A stretch of 64,000 nt of DNA, taken from the NCBI RefSeq assembly GCF_017357385.1, contig NZ_CP071633.1, forward strand, positions 186,001-250,000. Direction: 5' to 3'. The stretch is from Rhizobium sp. NZLR1 (GTDB lineage Bacteria > Pseudomonadota > Alphaproteobacteria > Rhizobiales > Rhizobiaceae). Below are positions 44,013 to 53,300 of the stretch, piece after piece; the stretch's first letter is position 1; each line of letters begins with the position of its first letter. The notes under the pieces were generated by a model. That model did no database searches. It was given only the letters and a program-made list of their open reading frames with translations, and had not been told where the DNA came from. A program made the translations under genes and the position numbers.

Positions 44013-45173
44013 ATGGATTTCGGTCTCAGCCAAGAACAGGAAATGATCGTCGAGACGGTCCGCACCTTCGTTGAAACCGAAATCTATCCGCATGAGAACG
44101 AGGTCGAGCGGACCGGCATCGTCCCGCCGGAACTCGGCCGCGATATCCAGCGCAAATGCGTCGATCTCGGCTTCTACGCCTGCAATTTCCCCGAGGAGGT
44201 CGGCGGCGCCGGCATCGACCATGTCACCTTCACGCTGGTCGAGCGCGAGCTCGGGCGCGGCTCGCTCGGGCTGACGGTTTTTTTCGGTCGGCCCTCGGGC
44301 ATTCTGATGGCCTGCGAGGGCGAGCAGCGCGAGCGTTACCTGCTGCCCGCGGTGCGTGGCGAGAAGATCGACGCGCTTGCCATCACCGAGCCGGACGCCG
44401 GCTCTGATATGCGCGGCATGAAGTGTGCTGCCCGCCGCGACGGCGGCGATTTCGTCTTGAACGGCACGAAACATTTCATCTCCCATGCCGACGTCGCCGA
44501 TTTCGTGATCGTCTTTGCCGCGACGGGCGAAGAGGAAACGCCGAAGGGCATCAAGAAGAAGATCACCGCTTTCCTGGTGGACCGCGGCACGCCGGGGTTT
44601 GAAATCCTGAAGGGCTACGATTCCGTTTCGCATCGCGGCTACCACAACTCGACGCTCAACTTCGCAGATTGCCGCATCCCCGAAGCCCAAGTGTTGGGCG
44701 AGGTGCATCGCGGCTTCGATATTGCCAATCAATGGCTTTACGGCACGCGGCTGACGGTTGCCGCCACCTGCGTCGGCCGGGCGCGGCGTGTCTTCGAGAT
44801 GGCCCTGCCCTATGCCGCCGAGCGCAAACAGTTCGGCAGGCCGATCGGCGCCAATCAGGGCGTGTCGTTCAAGCTCGCCGATATGATCACCGAGATCGAC
44901 GCGGCCGAATGGCTGACGCTTTCAGCCGCCTGGCGGCTCGATGCCGGCCTGTCGGCCGACCGGCAGATCGCTTCGGCCAAGCTCTACGCCTCCGAAATGC
45001 TGGCGAGGGTGACGGATGAGGCGATCCAGATCTTCGGCGGCATGGGGCTGATGGACGATCTGCCGCTTGCCCGCTTCTGGCGCGATGCCCGCGTCGAGCG
45101 CATCTGGGACGGCACATCGGAAATCCAGCGGCATATCATCAGCCGCGACCTGCTTCGGCCTCTGGGAGCATGA
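44013..45173 (+). CDS. Acyl-CoA dehydrogenase (probable gamma-butyrobetainyl-CoA/crotonobetainyl-CoA type)
   Basis: 386 residues. ACAD motifs: ALAITEPDAGSDMRGMK, the C-terminal QIFGGMGLMDDLPLARFWRDARV and DGTSEIQRHI. Medium-chain-type enzymes carry the catalytic glutamate in YEGTSEIQ; here that position is aspartate (WDGTSEIQ). An FAD enzyme forming a 2,3-enoyl-CoA. Placed between carnitine dehydrogenase and a CoA ligase, it fits oxidation of gamma-butyrobetainyl-CoA to crotonobetainyl-CoA, the CaiA-like step. Substrate by context only. Confidence 0.88.
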   Translation: MDFGLSQEQEMIVETVRTFVETEIYPHENEVERTGIVPPELGRDIQRKCVDLGFYACNFPEEVGGAGIDHVTFTLVERELGRGSLGLTVFFGRPSGILMACEGEQRERYLLPAVRGEKIDALAITEPDAGSDMRGMKCAARRDGGDFVLNGTKHFISHADVADFVIVFAATGEEETPKGIKKKITAFLVDRGTPGFEILKGYDSVSHRGYHNSTLNFADCRIPEAQVLGEVHRGFDIANQWLYGTRLTVAATCVGRARRVFEMALPYAAERKQFGRPIGANQGVSFKLADMITEIDAAEWLTLSAAWRLDAGLSADRQIASAKLYASEMLARVTDEAIQIFGGMGLMDDLPLARFWRDARVERIWDGTSEIQRHIISRDLLRPLGA

Positions 45174-45177
45174 GCCG

Positions 45178-47232
45178 ATGACAGCGAGCCCTCTCGACCG
45201 CCTGCTTAGACCGCAAACGATCGCCGTCTTCGGCGGCCGTGAGGCGCGCAGGGTGATCGAGCAGTGCGACCGCATGGGCTTTTCAGGCAAGATCTGGCCC
45301 GTCCATCCCAAACTCGACGAGGTGCTTGGACGGGCCTGCTATCGCTCGGTCTCCGATCTGCCGTCGGCGCCGGACGCCGCCTTCGTCGGCGTCAACAGGA
45401 CGCTGACCGTCGAGATCGTGCGCAGCCTTTCTGCGGCCGGTGCCGGCGGCGCGGTCTGTTATGCCTCCGGCTTCAGCGAGGCGACCGGCGAACTCGGCGA
45501 CGGCGCCGAGCTGCAGCAAGCCCTGCTGGAAGCGGCTGGCGATATGCCGATCCTCGGGCCGAACTGCTACGGGCTGATCAACGGTCTCGACGGCGCGCTG
45601 CTGTGGCCCGATCAGCACGGCATGCAGCGGATCGAACGGGGTGTGGCGATCCTCACGCAATCCTCCAATATCGCCATCAACCTGACCATGCAGACCCGTG
45701 GGCTGCCGATCGCCTATGTGGTCACGGCCGGCAATCAGGCGCAGACATCGCTTGCCGATATCGCCTGCGCGCTGATCGACGATCCGCGCGTCACGGCGGT
45801 CGGCCTCCATGTCGAAGGTTTCGGCGATCTTGCTTCCCTGGAACACTTGGCTGCCGCTGCCCGCCGATCGAGGAAGCCGGTGGTCGTGCTGAAGGTCGGC
45901 AGGTCCGAGCAGGCAAAACGCGCGGCGGTGTCGCACACTGCCTCGCTTGCCGGCAGCGATGCCGTGGCAGACGCCGTACTCGCTCGTCTCGGCCTCGGCC
46001 GCGTCCAGAGCTTGCCGGCGCTGTTGGAAATCCTGAAGCTGCTGCATGTCGCCGGCCCGCTCGCAAGCCGTTCGATCTCGTCGATGAGCTGCTCGGGCGG
46101 CGAGGCTTCGCTGATGGCCGATGCCGCCGTCGGCCGCAATGTCGAATTCCCACCCCTGCGGCCGCAACAATTACCGCGTCTGCGGCGGGTCCTCGGCGAG
46201 ATGGTGACGCTTTCCAATCCGCTCGACTACCACACCTTCGTCTGGGGTGATCTCGCGCGCCAAACCGAAGCCTTCAGCGCCATGTTCGAAGGCGGTTATG
46301 CCCTCAATCTCGTGGTCCTCGACTTCCCGCGCGGTGACCGCTGCGATGCCTCCGAATGGGCGATGACGGCCGACGCGGTCATCACTGCCGCCTCCGCCAC
46401 CGGCGCGCTGGCCGGTATTCTGGCGACACTTCCGGAAAATATGCCCGAGCCGATCGCCAATCGACTGATGGCAAATGGAATCATTGCCTTCTCAGGCATC
46501 GACGAAACCATCACCGCTGTGGAAGTCGCGGCCGGCATCGGCCAAGCTTGGGGAGCACCACCTGCCCTGCCGCTGCTCAACGTGTCGTGCTTGGGCGGCG
46601 AGATCGAGACGCTGACGGAAGCCGATGCGAAGACCGAACTTGCTGCCTGCGGCCTCCCTGTTCCCCGGGGGCTGCAGGCTTTTTCTCCCCGCGATGCCGG
46701 CGAACAGGCCGAACGGCTCGGTTTTCCCGTCGTCCTGAAGGCTCTCGGCATCGCTCACAAGACCGAGGCCGGGGCTGTCGCGCTCAACCTTAAGGATGTT
46801 GAAACGGTTTCGAACGCGGCGGCGGCCATGCCGCTAAATGCCGGTTATCTCGTCGAGAAGATGATCGATCCGCCGGTCGCCGAGCTCATTGTCGGCGCCG
46901 TCCGCGACCCTGTCTTCGGATTGTCGCTCACGCTCGGAGCGGGAGGAATCCTCGTTGAATTGCTTGAGGATTCGGTCATTCTTCCGCTTCCCGCGACGAA
47001 AACCGAGATTTACGCGGCGATTTCTCGTCTCAAACTTGCAAAATTGATCTATGGCTATCGCGGGCGGCCAAAAGGCGATCTCGACGCCGCGGTCGTCGCT
47101 ATCGCAGCAGCGGCAGATTTTGTCGTAACGAACGCGGCATGGCTGGAGGAACTGGACATTAATCCATTGATGGTTCTTCCCGAAGGGCAAGGCGTTGCAG
47201 CAGTCGATGCGCTGATACGGCGGAGGAGGTAG
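45178..47232 (+). CDS. NDP-forming acyl-CoA ligase (acetyl-CoA synthetase ADP-forming family)
   Basis: 684 residues from the ATG at 45178. Order: CoA-binding Rossmann domain (TIAVFGGREARRVIEQCDRMG), succinyl-CoA-ligase-like domains with AILTQSSNIAINL, phosphohistidine-type loop VSHTASLAGSDAV, then an ATP-grasp domain from about residue 470 (LTEADAKTELAACGLPVP, FPVVLKALGIAHKTEAGAV). It joins CoA to an acid using ATP. In this operon the probable acid is gamma-butyrobetaine, crotonobetaine or carnitine, the role played by CaiC in Escherichia coli but with an unrelated enzyme. Four bases after the dehydrogenase. Confidence 0.87.
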   Translation: MTASPLDRLLRPQTIAVFGGREARRVIEQCDRMGFSGKIWPVHPKLDEVLGRACYRSVSDLPSAPDAAFVGVNRTLTVEIVRSLSAAGAGGAVCYASGFSEATGELGDGAELQQALLEAAGDMPILGPNCYGLINGLDGALLWPDQHGMQRIERGVAILTQSSNIAINLTMQTRGLPIAYVVTAGNQAQTSLADIACALIDDPRVTAVGLHVEGFGDLASLEHLAAAARRSRKPVVVLKVGRSEQAKRAAVSHTASLAGSDAVADAVLARLGLGRVQSLPALLEILKLLHVAGPLASRSISSMSCSGGEASLMADAAVGRNVEFPPLRPQQLPRLRRVLGEMVTLSNPLDYHTFVWGDLARQTEAFSAMFEGGYALNLVVLDFPRGDRCDASEWAMTADAVITAASATGALAGILATLPENMPEPIANRLMANGIIAFSGIDETITAVEVAAGIGQAWGAPPALPLLNVSCLGGEIETLTEADAKTELAACGLPVPRGLQAFSPRDAGEQAERLGFPVVLKALGIAHKTEAGAVALNLKDVETVSNAAAAMPLNAGYLVEKMIDPPVAELIVGAVRDPVFGLSLTLGAGGILVELLEDSVILPLPATKTEIYAAISRLKLAKLIYGYRGRPKGDLDAAVVAIAAAADFVVTNAAWLEELDINPLMVLPEGQGVAAVDALIRRRR

Positions 47233-47238
47233 CATAGG

Positions 47239-48021
47239 TTGAGCGACCAAATTCGCGTACGACATCACGGCGGCATCCTCGAAGTCGTCATCGACCGGCC
47301 GAAGGCGAACGCCATCGACCTGGCGACCAGCCGTGCCCTGGGATTGATCTTCCGGGATTTCCGCGACGATTCTGAATTGCGTGTCGCCATCGTCTCGGGC
47401 GCGGGCGAGAAGTTCTTTTGCGCCGGCTGGGACCTCAAGGCGGCTGCATCAGGCGATGCGGTCGACGGCGATTATGGCGTCGGCGGCTTCGGCGGGCTGC
47501 AGGAGCTGCGCGATCTCAACAAGCCCGTCATCTGTGCGGTCAACGGCATCTGTTGCGGCGGCGGACTGGAGATCGCGCTCTCAGCCGACCTGATCATCGC
47601 CGCCGAACATGCGACCTTCGCGCTGCCGGAAATCCGCTCCGGTACGGTTGCCGATGCGGCCTCGATCAAGCTGCCGAAACGCATTCCCTACCATATCGCC
47701 ATGGACATGCTTTTGACCGGACGCTGGCTCGACGTTCACGAGGCGCATCGCTGGGGTTTCGTCAACGAGGTCTTGCCAGCCGGGCGGCTGATGGAGAGAG
47801 CCTGGGAGCTTGCCCGCCTGCTCGCGAGCGGGCCGCCGCTCGTCTATGCGGCCATCAAGGAAATCGTGCGCGATGCGGAGGGTTCGACGTTCCAGACTGC
47901 CATGAACAAGGTCACCAAGCGGCAGTTTGCAACGGTCGACAGGCTCTATTCGAGCCAAGACCAATTGGAAGGCGCGCGGGCCTTCGCCGAGAAGCGAAAC
48001 CCTATCTGGAAAGGACAATAA
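47239..48021 (+). CDS. Enoyl-CoA hydratase/isomerase family, CaiD (crotonobetainyl-CoA hydratase)-like
   Basis: 260 residues. TTG start at 47239, nine bases after GGAGGAGGT. Crotonase motifs: oxyanion hole FFCAGWDLKAAASG and ICCGGGLEIALSADLIIAAEHATFALPEI, with the catalytic glutamate region RSGTVADAAS. W rather than A in CAGWDLK is typical of CaiD-like enzymes. It would hydrate crotonobetainyl-CoA to carnitinyl-CoA. Last of the five enzyme genes; a 118-base gap with two hairpins separates it from the transporter genes. Confidence 0.88.
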   Translation: MSDQIRVRHHGGILEVVIDRPKANAIDLATSRALGLIFRDFRDDSELRVAIVSGAGEKFFCAGWDLKAAASGDAVDGDYGVGGFGGLQELRDLNKPVICAVNGICCGGGLEIALSADLIIAAEHATFALPEIRSGTVADAASIKLPKRIPYHIAMDMLLTGRWLDVHEAHRWGFVNEVLPAGRLMERAWELARLLASGPPLVYAAIKEIVRDAEGSTFQTAMNKVTKRQFATVDRLYSSQDQLEGARAFAEKRNPIWKGQ

Positions 48022-48047
48022 CGAGGCGGCGGCAACCGCAATGTTTT

Positions 48048-48088
48048 CCCGCATGATGCGGGCACCGAAGGCGGAGAGGAAACCGCCT
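48048..48088 (+). other. Two small hairpins between enzyme and transporter genes
   Basis: CCCGCA-TGA-TGCGGG (48048-48062) and AGGCGG-AGAGGAAA-CCGCCT (48069-48088). No T-run. They may mark an RNA-processing or attenuation point inside the long operon. Confidence 0.4.
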
Positions 48089-48139
48089 GCGGATCTGCCC
48101 GGAAGTTCTGTCAACGCACAATAAAGAAGGAACTGGGGA

Positions 48140-49729
48140 ATGAACGACTATACCAAATTTCTCGCAAGCCGCGTCACCGCAGGCGGGCTCAGCCGCCGCG
48201 AATTCATGGGACGCGCCATGGCGGCAGGCATCACACTTGCCGTCGCCGACAAGCTCTTCACCGAGAGTGCCGAAGCCGCCGAACCGAAACGCGGCGGCCA
48301 CCTGAAGCTCGGCCTCGAAGGGGGGGCGGCCACCGATTCCAAGGATCCGGCGAAATTCCTGTCGCAGTTCATGTTCTGCGTCGGCCGCTGCTGGGGTGAC
48401 ATGCTGGTCGAATCCGACCCGCTGACCGGTGCCGCCGTACCGGCGCTCGCCGAATCCTGGGAGCCGTCGAAGGACGCGGTGACCTGGACCTTCAAGATCC
48501 GCAAGGGTGTCAAGTTCCACGATGGCAAGGAACTCACGATCGACGACGTCGTTGCGACGCTGAAGCGCCACACCGATAAAAAGTCGGAATCCGGCGCGCT
48601 CGGTGTTCTCGGGTCGATCAAGGAGGTCAAGGCTGACGGCGGCAATCTCGTGCTGACGCTGAGCGAAGGCAATGCCGACATGCCGTTGCTGCTGTCCGAT
48701 TACCATCTGGTCATCCAGCCGAACGGCGGCGTCGACGATCCGCTCGCCTCGATCGGCACCGGTCCCTATAAGCTGACGAGCTTCGAGGCCGGCGTTCGCG
48801 CCACCTTCGAAAAGAACAAGGACGACTGGCGCAGCGACCGGGGTTATGTCGATTCGATCGAAGTGATCGGCATGAATGACGCGACCGCCCGCATCGCGGC
48901 CCTGTCGTCCGGCCAGGTGCACTATATCAACCGCGTCGACCCGAAGACGGTCAACCTCTTGAAACGCGCCCCCAACGTCGAGATCCTCTCGACCGCCGGC
49001 CGCGGCCATTACGTCTTCATCATGCACTGCGACAAGGCGCCGTTCGACAATAACGACCTGCGCTTGGCCCTCAAATACGCCATGGACCGCGAAACCATGG
49101 TGCAGAAGATCCTCGGCGGTTACGGCAAGGTCGGCAACGACTTTCCGATCAACAGCACCTATGCGCTATTCCCCGAGGGCATCGAGCAGCGCGTTTACGA
49201 TCCCGACAAGGCCGCCTTCCACTACAAGAAATCGGGCCATAGCGGCTCGGTCCTCTTGCGCACCTCGGAAGTCGCTTTCCCCGGCGGCGTCGATGCGGCC
49301 GTCCTCTATCAGGAAAGTTGCAAGAAGGCCGGGATCGAGATCGAGGTGAAGCGCGAACCGGGCGACGGCTACTGGACCAACGTCTGGAACGTCCAGCCCT
49401 TCTCGACCTCCTACTGGGGTGGCCGGCCGACGCAGGACCAGATGTATTCCACCGCCTATCTCTCGACGGCGGATTGGAACGACACCAAGTTCAAGCGTCC
49501 CGACTTCGACAAACTGCTGCTACAGGCCCGCTCCGAACTGGATGAAGCCAAGCGCAAGGACATGTACCGCGCCATGGCGATGATGGTGCGCGACGAAGGC
49601 GGGGTGATTCTGCCGATGTTCAACGACTTCGTGAACGCCTCCACCAAGCAGGTGAAGGGTTATGTCCACGACATCGGCAACGACATGTCGAACGGTTATG
49701 TCGCAACCCGCGTCTGGCTGGACGCCTGA
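48140..49729 (+). CDS. ABC substrate-binding protein, family 5 (Opp/Dpp type)
   Basis: 529 residues. Twin-arginine-like signal LSRREFMGRAMAAGITLAVA, cleavage near AEAAEP. Family 5 features: PKRGGHLKLGLEGG, PALAESWEPSKDAVTWTFKIRKGVKFHDGKELTIDDVVATLKRH, IGTGPYKL, and late YMYRAMAMMVRDEGG-like helix. Ligands of this family are peptides, opines, nickel, or other small compounds. Its place after the carnitine enzymes suggests a carnitine-related or quaternary-ammonium compound, but only by context. GGAAC upstream is a weak ribosome binding site. Confidence 0.9.
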   Translation: MNDYTKFLASRVTAGGLSRREFMGRAMAAGITLAVADKLFTESAEAAEPKRGGHLKLGLEGGAATDSKDPAKFLSQFMFCVGRCWGDMLVESDPLTGAAVPALAESWEPSKDAVTWTFKIRKGVKFHDGKELTIDDVVATLKRHTDKKSESGALGVLGSIKEVKADGGNLVLTLSEGNADMPLLLSDYHLVIQPNGGVDDPLASIGTGPYKLTSFEAGVRATFEKNKDDWRSDRGYVDSIEVIGMNDATARIAALSSGQVHYINRVDPKTVNLLKRAPNVEILSTAGRGHYVFIMHCDKAPFDNNDLRLALKYAMDRETMVQKILGGYGKVGNDFPINSTYALFPEGIEQRVYDPDKAAFHYKKSGHSGSVLLRTSEVAFPGGVDAAVLYQESCKKAGIEIEVKREPGDGYWTNVWNVQPFSTSYWGGRPTQDQMYSTAYLSTADWNDTKFKRPDFDKLLLQARSELDEAKRKDMYRAMAMMVRDEGGVILPMFNDFVNASTKQVKGYVHDIGNDMSNGYVATRVWLDA

Positions 49730-49762
49730 GGGGCGCAACGCCCTTTGATCTCCGACGAAGCC

Positions 49763-49790
49763 GGGACCGCGGGATGAAACCTGCGGTCCC
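49763..49790 (+). other. Stem-loop between binding-protein and permease genes
   Basis: Eleven base pairs with one G-T pair: 49763-49773 (GGGACCGCGGG) with 49780-49790 (CCTGCGGTCCC), loop ATGAAA. No T-run, so more likely an mRNA stabiliser of the binding-protein message than a full terminator. Confidence 0.65.
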
Positions 49791-49818
49791 TCCTGACGTT
49801 TTACGAGAGGCCCTCGCC

Positions 49819-50826
49819 ATGACCAATCCAGTCCCGAGCAATATCTTGCCGGGCTTGAGGTTCCGGCAGCGTTTTCCGCTGCTCGCCCTCATCCTCGAGC
49901 GCTTCGTGCTCAGCATCGTGCTGCTTTTCGCCGTTTCCATCCTGATTTTCGGCGGGCTCGAAGCCCTGCCCGGCGATTTTGCCACCACCTATCTCGGCCA
50001 GTCGGCCACACCGCAGGCTGTCGCCAATATTCGTCAGGATCTCGGGCTGAACCGTCCGGTCACGACGCGCTACGTCGAATGGCTCGGCAACGCCGTTCAA
50101 GGGAACTTCGGCACATCCTGGGCCAGCAAAAATTCGGTGAGCGAGCAGATCGGCAAGCGCCTTGGCAATTCGCTCTTCCTGGCGGGTTTCGCCGCGGTGA
50201 TATCAGTGCCGCTCGCCGTCGGCCTCGGCATGTTCTCGGTGCATTTCCGCAACCGGCTGCCGGACAAGATCATCAATGTGATCTCGCTTGCGGCGATCTC
50301 GCTGCCGGAATTCTTCATCGGCTATCTGCTCATCCTCTTCTTCGCGGTGAACCTCGGCATCGCCACCTTTCCGGCGACGGTCTATGACAGCATGGGCTTC
50401 GTCGAGCGGTTGAAGGCGATCGCCTTACCGACGGCCACCCTGGTGCTCGTCGTGCTCGCCCACATGATGCGGATGACGCGGGCCGCCATCCTCTCGGTGA
50501 TGTCTTCCGCCTATATGGAGACCGCCGAGCTGAAAGGCCTCAGCGCCTTCCGCTCGATCGTCAAGCACGCGGCGCCCAATGCGCTGGCGCCGATCATCAA
50601 CGTCGTCGCGCTGAACCTCGCCTATCTCGTCGTCGGCGTCGTCGTTGTCGAAGTGGTCTTCGTCTATCCCGGCATGGGGCAATATATGGTCGATGCGGTC
50701 ACCGTGCGCGACATGCCGGTCGTGCAAGCCTGCGGCCTGATCTTCGCGGCGGTCTACATCTTCCTCAATATGACGGCCGATATCCTCGCGATCGTCGCCA
50801 ATCCCCGGCTGAGGCATCCGCGATGA
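49819..50826 (+). CDS. ABC permease, DppB/OppB type
   Basis: 335 residues from the ATG at 49819, GAGAGG upstream. Six hydrophobic segments; DppB features include the N-terminal FVLSIVLLFAVSILIF helix, the LPGDFATTYLGQSATPQAVANIRQDLGLNRPV periplasmic segment (split by family as GDP..../R..LGLD) and the EAA-type loop METAELKGLSAFRSIVKHAAPNAL. Overlaps the next permease (ATGA). Confidence 0.9.
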   Translation: MTNPVPSNILPGLRFRQRFPLLALILERFVLSIVLLFAVSILIFGGLEALPGDFATTYLGQSATPQAVANIRQDLGLNRPVTTRYVEWLGNAVQGNFGTSWASKNSVSEQIGKRLGNSLFLAGFAAVISVPLAVGLGMFSVHFRNRLPDKIINVISLAAISLPEFFIGYLLILFFAVNLGIATFPATVYDSMGFVERLKAIALPTATLVLVVLAHMMRMTRAAILSVMSSAYMETAELKGLSAFRSIVKHAAPNALAPIINVVALNLAYLVVGVVVVEVVFVYPGMGQYMVDAVTVRDMPVVQACGLIFAAVYIFLNMTADILAIVANPRLRHPR

Positions 50827-51650
50827 GATTGAGAGACATCCCCATCACCGCCTGGATCGGCATCACCGGCATCGCCATCGCCTTCATCTTTGCGCTCTTT
50901 GCACCTTGGCTCGCCCCCTATGGCGAGACGCAGGTCGTCGGCGACGTCTGGCAACTGCCGGATGATCACTATATCTTCGGCCTCGACAACCTCGGCCGCG
51001 ACATCTTCTCGCGGCTGATCTACGGCGCGCGCACGACACTGCTGGTCTCATCCGCGGCCACCATCATCTCCTTCTCGCTCGGTATCATCCTGAGCTTCAC
51101 CGCCGCGGTTTCGCGCGGCATCATCGACACGGTGTTCTCGCGCTTCAACGATCTGATGATGTCGATCCCGACGCTGATCTTTGCGCTGGTGGTTCTTGCG
51201 GTCCTGCCGCAGAACATCATCGTCCTGATCCTGGTGATGGCGATCCTCGATTCCACCCGCGTTTATCGCCTCGGCCGCGCCGTGGCGCTCGATGTCGCGG
51301 TGATGGAATTCGTCGAGGCGGCCAAGCTACGCGGCGAAGGCAGGCTCTGGATCATCTTCCGCGAAATCCTGCCGAACACGCTGTCGCCTCTGCTTGCCGA
51401 GTTCGGGCTGCGCTTCGCCTTCTCGATCCTGTTCCTCTCGACGCTTTCCTTCCTCGGCCTCGGCATTCAGCCGCCGGCGGCCGATTGGGGCGGCATGGTC
51501 AAGGACAACAAGGACGGCATCATCTTCGGCATCTCCGCCGCGCTGGTGCCGGGCACGGCGATCGCCGTGCTTGCCGTCTGCGTCAACCTCGTGGTCGACT
51601 GGCTCCTGAAACGTACATCCAGCCTCAAGGGAGGGCGCGGCGATGCCTGA
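50823..51650 (+). CDS. ABC permease, DppC/OppC type
   Basis: 275 residues. LDNLGRDIFSRLIYGARTTLLVSSAA and EFVEAAKLRGEGRLWIIFREILPNTLSPLL identify the DppC class; the C-terminal GIQPPAADWGGMVKDNKDG loop is also conserved. Overlaps the upstream permease by four bases and the 5' end of the ATPase gene (ATG at 51643) by eight. Confidence 0.9.
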   Translation: MRLRDIPITAWIGITGIAIAFIFALFAPWLAPYGETQVVGDVWQLPDDHYIFGLDNLGRDIFSRLIYGARTTLLVSSAATIISFSLGIILSFTAAVSRGIIDTVFSRFNDLMMSIPTLIFALVVLAVLPQNIIVLILVMAILDSTRVYRLGRAVALDVAVMEFVEAAKLRGEGRLWIIFREILPNTLSPLLAEFGLRFAFSILFLSTLSFLGLGIQPPAADWGGMVKDNKDGIIFGISAALVPGTAIAVLAVCVNLVVDWLLKRTSSLKGGRGDA

Positions 51651-51720
51651 GCTTCTTTCCGTTCGCAATCTGAAGATCGAAGCAACCAGCTATCCCCCGG
51701 CGAACCGCCCAAGCGGGTGA
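51643..51720 (+). other. Displaced 5' end of the ATPase gene (frameshift)
   Basis: The ATG at 51643 begins MPELLSVRNLKIEATSYPP, a normal start for this ATPase family, but the frame then reads ANRPSG and stops at 51718-51720. The other frame at the same place reads PGEPPKRVTIVDGVSF, its natural continuation. One extra base in the CCCCCGG run at 51694-51700 would join them. So the gene has lost one base there. Confidence 0.85.
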
Positions 51721-53273
51721 CGATCGTCGACGGCGTTTCCTTCGACCTGCAGAAGGGCAAGGTTCTGGGCCTGATCGGTGAATCGGGCGCCGGCAAGTCG
51801 ACGATCGGCCTTGCGGCGCTGGCCTATGGCCGGGGTGGCGCCGAAATCACCGGCGGCGAGGTACGGCTCGACGGCGCCGATATCCTGCCACTCGGCAAGA
51901 ACGGCATCCGAAAAATTCGTGGCGCCCGGGTCTGCTACGTCGCGCAATCGGCCGCCGCCGCCTTCAATCCGGCGCACCGGCTTGGCGATCAGGTGATCGA
52001 AGCGTCGCTCAAACATGGGTTGATGACCAGGGAGGAGGCGCGCAAACGGGCGCTTTATCTGTTCCGGGTCTTGGGCCTGCCCAATCCTGAAACCTTCGGT
52101 GAGCGCTTCGCCCATCAGGTCTCCGGCGGCCAATTGCAGCGGGCGATGACGGCGATGGCGCTCTGTTCCAACCCCGAACTCATCGTTTTCGACGAGCCGA
52201 CCACAGCCCTTGACGTCACCACGCAGATCGACGTGCTGGCGGCAATCAAACATGCCATCGAGGAAACGCACACGGCCGCCCTCTACATCACCCACGACCT
52301 TGCCGTCGTTGCCCAGATATCCGACGACATCATGGTGCTGCGCCACGGCAGGCAGGTGGAATATGGCAGCGTCCAGCAGATCATCGAGGCGCCGCGGGAA
52401 GAGTATACGCGCGCGCTCGTCAATGTCAGGCAGGCCTATCGCGAGGAGGCCGCCGACCAGTCTGCCGCACTTCTCAAGGTGGAAAATGTCAGCGCCGAAT
52501 ATTCCAACGGCTTCAAGGTGCTGCATGATGTCTCGCTGCACGTGCCGAAGGGGCAGACGCTCGCCATCGTCGGCGAATCCGGTTCGGGCAAATCATCCTT
52601 GGCGCGCGTCATTACCGGCCTGTTGCCGCCAAGCGGCGGCCGCATCGTCTTTGGCGGCAAACCGCTGATGCCCCACCTCAAGAGCCGGCCGAACGACGAC
52701 CTCAGGCGCATTCAGCTGATCTACCAGATGGCTGATACGGCGATGAACCCGCGGCAGACGGTCCGTGACATCATCGGCCGCCCGCTGACCTTCTATTATG
52801 GTCTGAGAGGTGCTGAGAAAACCGCCCGGGTGAAGGAATTGCTCGACCAGATCGAGATGAGCAACGGCTTCATCGATCGCTATCCGGCCGAACTGTCCGG
52901 TGGACAGAAGCAGCGCGTGGCGATCGCCAGAGCCCTTGCCGCCAAGCCCGAACTCATCCTCTGCGATGAGCCGACTTCGGCGCTCGACCCGCTGGTGGCG
53001 GAGGGTATCCTCAAGCTGCTGCTCCGCCTACAGGAAGAAGAGCAGCTGTCCTATGTCTTCATCACCCACGACATCGCGATCGTCCGGGCAATCGCCGACA
53101 GCGTGGCGGTGATGCATCGCGGCAGGCTGGTGCGCTTCGGCCCGAAATCGACAGCGCTTTCACCGCCCTTCGACGACTACACCGATCTGCTTTTGAAATC
53201 CGTGCCGGAAATGGAAATCGGCTGGCTGGAACGTGTGCTTGCGACGCGACGCATGGAGAGCGCCGGCCATTGA
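51717..53273 (+). CDS. Fused DppD-DppF ABC ATPase, 5' end frameshifted
   Basis: 518 residues in the open part. First NBD: Walker A GESGAGKST, signature QVSGGQLQRAMTAMAL, Walker B ELIVFDEPTTALD. Second NBD: Walker A GESGSGKSS, Q-loop LIYQMADTAMNPRQT, signature ELSGGQKQRVAIARAL, Walker B ELILCDEPTSALD. It energises the two Dpp-type permeases. The natural start should be the ATG at 51643, but a one-base deletion puts that segment out of frame. The open part begins at a GTG (51717) with no clear ribosome binding site and would lack the first beta strand and the aromatic A-loop of NBD1. The transporter may be impaired unless the base is a sequence error. Confidence 0.85.
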   Translation: MTIVDGVSFDLQKGKVLGLIGESGAGKSTIGLAALAYGRGGAEITGGEVRLDGADILPLGKNGIRKIRGARVCYVAQSAAAAFNPAHRLGDQVIEASLKHGLMTREEARKRALYLFRVLGLPNPETFGERFAHQVSGGQLQRAMTAMALCSNPELIVFDEPTTALDVTTQIDVLAAIKHAIEETHTAALYITHDLAVVAQISDDIMVLRHGRQVEYGSVQQIIEAPREEYTRALVNVRQAYREEAADQSAALLKVENVSAEYSNGFKVLHDVSLHVPKGQTLAIVGESGSGKSSLARVITGLLPPSGGRIVFGGKPLMPHLKSRPNDDLRRIQLIYQMADTAMNPRQTVRDIIGRPLTFYYGLRGAEKTARVKELLDQIEMSNGFIDRYPAELSGGQKQRVAIARALAAKPELILCDEPTSALDPLVAEGILKLLLRLQEEEQLSYVFITHDIAIVRAIADSVAVMHRGRLVRFGPKSTALSPPFDDYTDLLLKSVPEMEIGWLERVLATRRMESAGH

Positions 53274-53300
53274 ATGGGCCGATCACTGAAAGGAATGAAC

